Source: CAKVLS01 sp045638465 (GTDB lineage: Bacteria > Bacillota > Clostridia > Christensenellales > UBA1242). From it: DNA of 28,569 nucleotides. The stretch spans positions 1-28,569 of the forward strand of contig JAZUBK010000008.1 of the NCBI GenBank assembly GCA_045638465.1, read 5' to 3'. Positions within the stretch are counted from its first letter, which is position 1; every line of letters starts with the position of its first letter. A model generated the notes under the pieces. The model made no database searches. It was given only the letters and a program-made list of their open reading frames with translations, and was not told the origin of the DNA. The position numbers and the translations under genes were made by a program. This document shows positions 22,331-28,569 of the stretch, in pieces.

Positions 22331-22726
22331 ATGGAAAAAACTTTGAAAGCAAATTTTTTGAATATCCTAAAAGGCACATTAATAGGTGTGCTAGTATCTG
22401 TTAGTTTGATAATTGTATTTGCTATTACTCTCAAGTTTGTTGATATGAGCGATACCGTTATAAAAATTATCAACCAAGTAATAAAAGTTTTTAGTATTTT
22501 TTTTGGCTCATTTATTATTTTTAGACAAGATAGTAGTAGGGCACTTATCAAAGGAGCTGTTTTGGGACTTATGTATAGCCTTATTGCTTTTGTTGTTTTT
22601 TCTATACTAAGTGGAACTTTTACCTTTGGTTTGTCAAATATACTAGATTTGCTATTTGGCTGCGTTTTTGGGGCTATTTGTGGCATTTTTTGTGCCAACT
22701 TGCCATCTACACAAAGGCTAAATTAA
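22331..22726 (+). CDS. TIGR04086-like four-helix membrane protein
   Basis: The 131-residue protein has four hydrophobic helices (about residues 13-35, 45-65, 70-92 and 98-120) separated by short polar loops and begins with MEKTLKANFLNILKGTLIGV. Size, topology and place right after yajC fit the TIGR04086 family of clostridial membrane proteins, whose role is unknown. In many clostridia a six-cysteine peptide (scfA) and its radical-SAM enzyme (scfB) lie next to it; neither is present here. Translation may depend on opening of the hairpin that covers its ribosome-binding site. Its own terminator lies at 22814. Confidence 0.78.
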   Translation: MEKTLKANFLNILKGTLIGVLVSVSLIIVFAITLKFVDMSDTVIKIINQVIKVFSIFFGSFIIFRQDSSRALIKGAVLGLMYSLIAFVVFSILSGTFTFGLSNILDLLFGCVFGAICGIFCANLPSTQRLN

Positions 22727-22813
22727 CACATAATACTATGCGATTTATCCGCAAGATTTAGACCAATTTTTAGATAAAAGTTTGGCTTAATTTTGATATA
22801 TTTTTTTGTTTTT

Positions 22814-22841
22814 GTAAGGGCAGTTTTGTCCTTACTTTTTT
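22814..22841 (+). terminator. Intrinsic terminator
   Basis: GTAAGGGC pairs with GTCCTTAC (one G-U) across AGTTTT and is followed by six Ts. Confidence 0.83.
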
Positions 22842-22876
22842 ATGTCTAAAAAAATGCAGTTTTATAAAAAAACTAT

Positions 22877-22905
22877 TTGACTACGAGATATATTTATTAT
22901 ATAAT
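22877..22905 (+). promoter_or_regulatory. Promoter of secD-secF
   Basis: TTGACT, a 17-bp spacer and TATAAT. The start is expected near 22912, and GAAGGAG lies at 22918-22924. Confidence 0.85.
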
Positions 22906-22932
22906 ATATTGCATATTGAAGGAGCATTTTTA

Positions 22933-24207
22933 ATGAGCAAAAAGAGAAGCAAAATCAAATTTATTATACTAGCTTTTGTTGCTGCAATTGGTATCTTCTT
23001 AACTTGCTTTAGTTTCCGTATACCATTTACAAACACCACTTTCAAAGGCTTTGCCAATGCTATATCATTGGGCCTTGATATCAAAGGTGGCGTTTTGGCT
23101 GTATATGAGGCTAATGTTGAAGATAAGTACCAAGACGAGTTTGAAACTAGACTTGATGCTACAGTTATGAGAATAGAAGACTTCCTTGTAAATGAAGGTT
23201 ACACAGAAGCAGCAGTTAGTAGACAAGGTTCTAATCGTATTAGAATAGAAGTTCCAGATGTTAACGATCCAGATGCAATCTTTGCACTTATCGGCGAACC
23301 TGCAGAACTTTATATCACCGACAAAGAGGGCGGTGATCCAATTATCACAGGCGAACACATCGAAGCTTGTGAGGCCGCATATCAAAACAATGAGTGGGGC
23401 GTATCTTTGAAATTTAATAGCGAAGGTAAAGATTTATTCGGTACACTTACTAGTGAACACGTAGGTGAGTCAATTTATATTTACATTGACGGAGCAGTTT
23501 TCTCTGCACCTAAAGTTCAAGAAGCAATTACTGGTGGTACAACATTTATCAATGGTATGGGTGACCAACAAGGTGCCGAAGACTATGCTATGAAGATTCT
23601 TAGTGGTACTTTCCAAGTAGACCTATCTGTTGTATCAAACTCAGTAGTTAGTGCTACACTTGGTGCAGACGCTCTAAAATATGGCCTTATCGCAGGTGCT
23701 ATAGGTCTTGTGCTTATATTTGCCTTTATGATTTGGCAATATGGTATTTTGGGTGTAATTGCAGACTTTGCACTAGTATTCTACGTTATACTACTTATGT
23801 TCTTCCTACAAGCTATTCCACTAGTTCAATTAACACTTCCTGGTATTGCAGGTATTATCTTGACACTAGGTATGGCAGTAGACGGTAATGTAGTTATCTT
23901 TGAACGTATCAAAGAAGAGTATGCTAAGGGTAAGAAAATCCCTGCTAGTGTAAAATCAGGATTCAAAAGGGCCCTTTCATCTATTCTAGATGGTAATATC
24001 ACTACAATCATCGCAGCTATCGTATTGTATATACTTGGTACAGGTTCGATCAAAGGCTTTGCAGTTGTATTGTTTATCGGTACTGCACTATCAATGTTTA
24101 CATCTACTGTTATCACACGTGGCCTTGTAAATATGTACTTACCAATTAACAGTACTAAGGCAAAATTGTACAGACTAAAAAGGGAGGAAAGAGTAAATGA
24201 AATCTAA
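22933..24207 (+). CDS. secD: Protein translocase subunit SecD
   Basis: SecD works with SecF, using the proton or sodium gradient to pull exported proteins out of the SecYEG channel. The 424-residue protein has a first membrane helix (residues 9-27), an external domain starting GLDIKGGVLAVYEA, and five more helices from about residue 255 onward, including the conserved AVDGNVVIFERIKEE and the SSILDGNITTIIAA helix. ATG 22933 is preferred over an upstream TTG (22909), because GAAGGAG lies 8 nt before it and the TTG precedes the expected transcript start. It overlaps secF by 11 bases. The external domain is compact, as in Gram-positive forms. Confidence 0.97.
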   Translation: MSKKRSKIKFIILAFVAAIGIFLTCFSFRIPFTNTTFKGFANAISLGLDIKGGVLAVYEANVEDKYQDEFETRLDATVMRIEDFLVNEGYTEAAVSRQGSNRIRIEVPDVNDPDAIFALIGEPAELYITDKEGGDPIITGEHIEACEAAYQNNEWGVSLKFNSEGKDLFGTLTSEHVGESIYIYIDGAVFSAPKVQEAITGGTTFINGMGDQQGAEDYAMKILSGTFQVDLSVVSNSVVSATLGADALKYGLIAGAIGLVLIFAFMIWQYGILGVIADFALVFYVILLMFFLQAIPLVQLTLPGIAGIILTLGMAVDGNVVIFERIKEEYAKGKKIPASVKSGFKRALSSILDGNITTIIAAIVLYILGTGSIKGFAVVLFIGTALSMFTSTVITRGLVNMYLPINSTKAKLYRLKREERVNEI

Positions 24208-25267
24208 AACTTCCTTTTCAATAAATAATTTTAGCAAAACAAAATACGATTTCTCAAAGCACTCTAAATGGTATTGGATTGCTTCTTGCGTAATCGTATT
24301 TGTAGGATTTATCGTTATGCTATGTGCAGGACTAAACCTAGGTCTTGACTTTACAGGTGGTTCTGTTATCACAGTAAAACTTGGCAATGAAATAACTACA
24401 AATGATGGTTATTATGATGCCTTAGAAAAAATAGAAAAAGTATTAAAAGATAATAAAGTAAAAATTTCTAGTGCCCAAAAAGAAGGTACAGGTTCTAACG
24501 CTTCTATCATCGTAAAATACCAAGACAAAGCTGGATATAGCGATGTAAGAATGGACGATTTGACCAAAGAAATGAGACTTCAAATTAATGAAGCTTTTGG
24601 TATCGAAATTTCAGAACTTGGTGACGAAGACGACATCACTGTAAATTCAGAGAGAATCACAGCTTCTGCTAGATTTGACCTTATCTTTAATGCTATAGTT
24701 GCTATTATGTTTGCAACCTCTTTAATTTTGCTTTATATTGCTATCAGATTCGAAGCTTTGAGCGGACTATCTGCAATCTTAGGTTTAGCACACGACCTTG
24801 TTGTTACTATTGCTTTGGTTGCTATATTCCGTATTCCAGTAAATAGCTCATTTATAGCTGCCCTTATTACTATTGTTGGTTATTCTATCAATAACTCAAT
24901 CATTATCTTTGATAGAATAAGAGAAAATCTTGCTAAACCAAACCTTACTGACAAAACAAACAAAGAACTTGCTAATATGTCTATTAAGCAAACACTAACT
25001 AGAACAATCAACACAACAATCACTACACTTATTGCAGTTATTGCTCTAGCAATTATTGGTGTTTCTTCTATTAGAGAGTTTATCGTTGTTATTATCATTG
25101 GTATTGTTGCAGGTTTCTATTCATCTGTTTTCCTTGTTCCAGAATTCTGGGCAAATGTTAATAGAGCTAGAAAACTAACAAAACCTGTTACTACTGTAGA
25201 AGAAGTAGAAACAAATGATGATGATCCATCAGCAGAGGTTATAGAAGTTGTAGATAACAAACAATAA
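24197..25267 (+). CDS. secF: Protein translocase subunit SecF
   Basis: The 356-residue partner of SecD has its first membrane helix at about residues 29-52, then GLDFTGGSVITV, a small external domain to about residue 155, and five helices. Conserved motifs are LGLAHDLVVTIALVAIF, VGYSINNSIIIFDRIREN and RTINTTITTLIAVIAL. The C-terminus is an acidic tail (residues 330-356) ending in NKQ. The ribosome-binding site GGGAGGA lies inside the end of secD, and the two frames overlap, so synthesis is coupled. A strong terminator follows. Confidence 0.97.
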   Translation: MKSKTSFSINNFSKTKYDFSKHSKWYWIASCVIVFVGFIVMLCAGLNLGLDFTGGSVITVKLGNEITTNDGYYDALEKIEKVLKDNKVKISSAQKEGTGSNASIIVKYQDKAGYSDVRMDDLTKEMRLQINEAFGIEISELGDEDDITVNSERITASARFDLIFNAIVAIMFATSLILLYIAIRFEALSGLSAILGLAHDLVVTIALVAIFRIPVNSSFIAALITIVGYSINNSIIIFDRIRENLAKPNLTDKTNKELANMSIKQTLTRTINTTITTLIAVIALAIIGVSSIREFIVVIIIGIVAGFYSSVFLVPEFWANVNRARKLTKPVTTVEEVETNDDDPSAEVIEVVDNKQ

Positions 25268-25273
25268 TAATAT

Positions 25274-25306
25274 AGCCTTTCCTTCAATTTAGGAAAGGCT
25301 TTTTTT
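25274..25306 (+). terminator. Strong terminator after secF
   Basis: AGCCTTTCCT pairs perfectly with AGGAAAGGCT across a 7-nt loop and is followed by a T-run. Confidence 0.94.
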
Positions 25307-25347
25307 GTAATAAAAGGTGCTCCGAGAAGTATAAAAGAGAGTAGTAT

Positions 25348-27717
25348 ATGAACACAGAATTAAAAAATAAATTTACAAAAGAATACAACTTAAGTAGTAC
25401 TGTCCTAGATATTCTTTTTGCAAGGGGAATTGATACTAAAGAAAAAATTGAGGACTTTTTGAATCCTAGCGAAAAAGACTTTCATGATCCATTTTTACTA
25501 AAAGATATGGATAGAGCTGTAGCAAGAATAAACAAAGCCCTAAACAACGATGAAAGAGTGCTTATCTTTGGAGATTACGACGTAGACGGCGTTTCTGCAA
25601 GTGCTATTTTAATTAAATATTTTGCAAGTAGAGATTTCTTTGTAGATTACTATTTGCCTAATAGATATATAGACGGGTATGGTCTTACTTGTGAGGTTAT
25701 AGATAAGGTAAAGGAAAAATACGACCCTTCACTTATCATCACAGTAGACTGCGGGATTTCTTGCTATAAAGAAGTAGAATACGCAAAAACTTTGGGCATA
25801 GATATTGTTGTAACAGACCACCACGATATCCCAGAGATTTTGCCAGATACTATCACTGTCAACGCAAAACTCCCTAACCAAAAATATCCGTTCTCTCAAC
25901 TATGTGGTACTGGCGTTGCTTTCAAACTTGTTCAAGCATTATCTGGCCTTGAAGAAGCAAAAAAATACCTTGGCATCTGTGCAGTAGCAACCATTGCTGA
26001 TATTGTACCTTTGCAAGACGAAAACAGAGCGATAGTAACCCTTGGGCTAAAAGACCTGGAAAACAATTTGCCACTAGGCATTAAAATGTTGATTAAAGAC
26101 AATAAACTAAACTTTAATTTAACCGCCAGTGACATTGCATTTAGACTTTCACCAAAAATCAACGCCGCTGGTCGTATGGGCGACCCAACCGTTGCTCTTA
26201 GACTTTATATCAAAGAAGACAAAAAGGTTCTTGCAAAAACAATCGAAACTCTAAACGAACAAAACCTAACACGACAAGCCCTTTGTAACAAAGTTTATGA
26301 AGACGCTATCAAAATGATTCAAAAAATCAACATCTCAAAATACAAAGCAATCGTTCTATATTCTAAAAACTGGGATAGCGGTATTTTGGGTATTGTAAGC
26401 GCAAAAATAGCGGGTGAGTTTAATAAGCCAACCATACTATTTTCGGAGGTTGGAGACGAATTAAAAGGCTCTGCAAGGTCAATTAACGACATAAATATCT
26501 GCGAAACAATAGCAGGTATAAAAGAAGTTGTAGAGGCTTTCGGTGGACACAAAATGGCTGCTGGTCTTACTATTAAAACAAAACATTTTGGCAGCTTTAT
26601 CAAAAGTTTAAATGAGTCTTTGAGTAAAAATTATACTAGTGAAGACTTTTTGCCTCAAGTAACTTATGATTTCAAACTAAAACCAGAAGAAATAACCGAA
26701 AAGTTTGTAAAAGACTTAGACGTTTTAGAGCCATGTGGTTGTGGAAACCCAAAACCTATCTTTATGATAGATTTTGACAAGTTAAACGTTTCTTCTATGG
26801 GCAACTTCCCAAATCACCTAAACATCTCTGCAAAAAACTTTAACATTGTTGCTTTTAATAGTTCAGAATATGCAACTGTCCTAAAAAATTCTAACAGCCA
26901 ATCTATCACTGTCGAACTTCAAATAAGCGAATTTAAAGGTAAAAAATACTTAAAAGGCATCGCAAAGAACATCTATACAGGCACACTTTCTAAGCCAAAA
27001 AACAACGATGTTTTGTATGGTGAATATATACTTCAACTAATGTGTAGAGAAGAAGACGAAAGGTATTACTCAGAGTTTAATAAACAAGGTCTACTAAAGC
27101 TTGTAAACGAAGCTAAGCAGCAAAAAATGGGTACATTATTTGTTGCTAGTACTTATGAGAGTTATTTACAATTTATCGAACAATTTAGTGACCTAAAACT
27201 TAATCACAATTATTTCTACCTAACAAGTTATACCGCAGAAAACTCAATTATCCTAGCTCCAGCTAGTTTTGAGGGCTTTAATTTATATTCAAAGGTAGTC
27301 TTTATTGACCCAATATTGGACAGAAAATACCTAAATACCGCCGCTAAGAGCACTTTTGCTAAGATATATTACACAGGATACAAAAAAGTAAACAACAATA
27401 TTTTCAAAGGTATATCTTCTGATCGAAATATCTTTGGACAATATTATAAGATGCTAAGTGATTTGACAAAAAAACTTATATCATTTGAAAATAGATTTGA
27501 TATCTTCAAGCACCTAAAGATTCTAAATCCTCAAGCAAAGAAACTATCATATAGACAATTTGTTTTCTGTTTATATACATTTATCGAGCTAAATATTTTC
27601 AGCCTAGAACAAGATGGCGAATATATAACACTTAACGAAAATCAAAAGGTTTTTTCTAACCTTACAAATTCTAGTTTTTATAATACAATTAATATACTAC
27701 TTTCTACTATTGATTAG
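25348..27717 (+). CDS. recJ: Single-strand DNA exonuclease RecJ
   Basis: RecJ degrades single-stranded DNA 5' to 3' in recombination and repair. The 789-residue protein has the DHH domain with FGDYDVDGVSASA (residues 74-86), TVDCGIS, VVTDHHDIPEILPD (DHH 156-158) and INAAGRMGDP. The DHHA1 domain follows with GGHKMAAGL, then an OB-like domain (about 450-555), and a C-terminal region (about 560-789) of the kind found in Bacillus-type RecJ, so the length is normal for Firmicutes. A purine-rich AGAGAG precedes ATG. Promoter signals are weak (TATAAA at 25330-25335). Confidence 0.96.
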   Translation: MNTELKNKFTKEYNLSSTVLDILFARGIDTKEKIEDFLNPSEKDFHDPFLLKDMDRAVARINKALNNDERVLIFGDYDVDGVSASAILIKYFASRDFFVDYYLPNRYIDGYGLTCEVIDKVKEKYDPSLIITVDCGISCYKEVEYAKTLGIDIVVTDHHDIPEILPDTITVNAKLPNQKYPFSQLCGTGVAFKLVQALSGLEEAKKYLGICAVATIADIVPLQDENRAIVTLGLKDLENNLPLGIKMLIKDNKLNFNLTASDIAFRLSPKINAAGRMGDPTVALRLYIKEDKKVLAKTIETLNEQNLTRQALCNKVYEDAIKMIQKINISKYKAIVLYSKNWDSGILGIVSAKIAGEFNKPTILFSEVGDELKGSARSINDINICETIAGIKEVVEAFGGHKMAAGLTIKTKHFGSFIKSLNESLSKNYTSEDFLPQVTYDFKLKPEEITEKFVKDLDVLEPCGCGNPKPIFMIDFDKLNVSSMGNFPNHLNISAKNFNIVAFNSSEYATVLKNSNSQSITVELQISEFKGKKYLKGIAKNIYTGTLSKPKNNDVLYGEYILQLMCREEDERYYSEFNKQGLLKLVNEAKQQKMGTLFVASTYESYLQFIEQFSDLKLNHNYFYLTSYTAENSIILAPASFEGFNLYSKVVFIDPILDRKYLNTAAKSTFAKIYYTGYKKVNNNIFKGISSDRNIFGQYYKMLSDLTKKLISFENRFDIFKHLKILNPQAKKLSYRQFVFCLYTFIELNIFSLEQDGEYITLNENQKVFSNLTNSSFYNTINILLSTID

Positions 27718-27737
27718 GAGATTTTGTAAATATTGTG

Positions 27738-27743
27738 TATAAT
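27738..27743 (+). promoter_or_regulatory. Likely -10 box of the DUF4272 gene
   Basis: A perfect TATAAT stands 44 bp before the start codon; no good -35 box lies at the usual distance. A small stem-loop (27751-27768) would form the 5' end of the mRNA just before the AAAGGAGAGG site. Confidence 0.4.
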
Positions 27744-27786
27744 AAAGTCAGCAGATAAATATTTGCTATAAAAGGAGAGGAATATT

Positions 27787-28449
27787 ATGACCTTACAAGA
27801 ACAAAGAAAAGAAAATTCAAACAAATTTATTAAAGAACTTGGAATTGACTGCCTAGAAACTTTGCCATTAGTTGAAAGTAGTGAGCAAGTTAAACTAAAA
27901 GATATTGATACTATCTGCAAGAGAATTTTTGCAAGTATTATATCTATTCAACTTGCCTGTGATATCGACCAAGGCAACGATTATGAGGCCTCTAAAGAGT
28001 TTTTTGAAGGTCTTTTGGACAGATATGGAGTAAAAGATTGTTTGCTTCCAAATGAGAAAAATTTGTTTGCTAATAAATATGAAAAGAAAGACGTTTTGAA
28101 CGTTACTTGGAACTACGAAGCCACTTGGTCACTTCTTTGGGCTTTGGGACTAGTTGAGGATATGAAGACACCTTTTGCTGTTTGTGATTGCGACAAAGCA
28201 GTAACTTTGGTTGCAACTAGTGAATCTATAGAAACTTTTAAAGCACAAGCTAAACTAAAAGATATCGAAGAAATCTTAGATATGCTAGACCTATACTATC
28301 GCTATCACTGGGCAGTGGTTGAAAAAAATATCAATCCTAATACAAATATCGGCAATCTTTACCCAGATGTTGTTTGGGAGAGAAGAAAGGGTCTAGAGTG
28401 GTTGATCTCAAATGAAGAAGACTGGGACGAAATCTCACTTGATACATAA
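27787..28449 (+). CDS. DUF4272-family protein of unknown function
   Basis: The 220-residue protein matches the DUF4272 pattern. It starts RKENSNKFIKELG, has a central TWNYEATWSLLWALGLVEDM, and a C-terminal ILDMLDLYYRYHWAVVEK followed by VVWERRKGLEWLISNEEDWDEISLDT. These Trp-rich stretches are the family's hallmarks; its function is unknown. It is a cytoplasmic, acidic, single-gene unit with a very strong ribosome-binding site (AAAGGAGAGG) and its own terminator. In many clostridia recJ is followed by apt and relA; here this gene takes that place. Confidence 0.85.
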   Translation: MTLQEQRKENSNKFIKELGIDCLETLPLVESSEQVKLKDIDTICKRIFASIISIQLACDIDQGNDYEASKEFFEGLLDRYGVKDCLLPNEKNLFANKYEKKDVLNVTWNYEATWSLLWALGLVEDMKTPFAVCDCDKAVTLVATSESIETFKAQAKLKDIEEILDMLDLYYRYHWAVVEKNINPNTNIGNLYPDVVWERRKGLEWLISNEEDWDEISLDT

Positions 28450-28456
28450 TAAATAT

Positions 28457-28490
28457 AAAGGAAGTTTATATTCATAAGCTTTCTTTTTTT
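28457..28490 (+). terminator. Intrinsic terminator after the DUF4272 gene
   Basis: AAAGGAAGTTTAT (28457-28469) pairs with ATAAGCTTTCTTT (28474-28486, two G-U pairs) across ATTC and is followed by Ts. Confidence 0.75.
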
Positions 28491-28569
28491 CTTTTTTGAG
28501 ATATAAGGTATTTCTAGTGCTTTGCTATATGATTGTTATTCTATATATAAATAATTATATATATAATCA

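Noticed and set aside
22010..22698. Minus-strand frames opposite yajC and the TIGR04086-like gene
   Set aside because: They mirror the low-complexity Lys/Thr tail and the hydrophobic helices of the plus-strand genes. The plus genes have family matches and proper starts.
28491..28569. AT-rich end of the window as a possible origin or DnaA-box region
   Set aside because: No DnaA box or iteron was seen. The sequence looks like ordinary AT-rich intergenic DNA, perhaps holding the next promoter.
1..28569. CRISPR arrays, tRNA or rRNA genes, insertion sequences and attachment sites
   Set aside because: No regularly spaced repeats, cloverleaf genes, transposase frames or terminal inverted repeats were found by eye on either strand.

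Overview
The window reads as a chromosomal segment of a low-GC, Clostridia-like Bacillota, probably an uncultured gut-type lineage. Supporting signs are the very AT-rich sequence, strong Shine-Dalgarno sites, near-consensus sigma-A promoters, many intrinsic terminators, a T-box in front of thrS and an L20-type leader in front of infC. The gene order thrS-infC-rpmI-rplT and yebC-ruvCAB-queA-tgt-yajC-secD-secF-recJ is also typical of that class. TGA is used as a stop, so the code is standard. The species cannot be named from the sequence.

Left part (1-10400), accessory-like. It holds the 3' end of an HtrA/trypsin-like protease and a minus-strand protein that follows the cytoplasmic part of VirD4/TraG coupling ATPases but has lost its ATP-binding motifs. 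It also holds five unrecognised soluble proteins, formate-tetrahydrofolate ligase (fhs) and a PnuC-like vitamin transporter. The unknown genes are single-gene units with their own promoters, and four of the five have a convincing terminator. All five unknown proteins end in glutamine, four with the tripeptide Arg/Lys/Pro-Val/Ala-Gln. Two of them share a recognisable segment. This is the most likely place for an undescribed system.

Middle part (10400-15600), translation. A YtxC-like gene, apparently leaderless, comes first. A threonine T-box controls thrS (ThrRS without the TGS domain), which is translationally coupled to a PHP phosphoesterase. An L20 leader then controls infC, rpmI and rplT; infC begins with a rare AUU codon.

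Right part (15600-28569), housekeeping. It holds a SPOUT methyltransferase and yebC, then ruvC-ruvA-ruvB-queA in tight or overlapping order (Holliday junction processing and the last step of queuosine synthesis), and tgt. yajC, a TIGR04086-like membrane protein, and secD-secF (Sec accessory complex) follow. The window ends with recJ and a DUF4272 protein. A hairpin after yajC carries the ribosome-binding site of the next gene.

All family calls come from reading motifs and gene order by eye; no database search was run.
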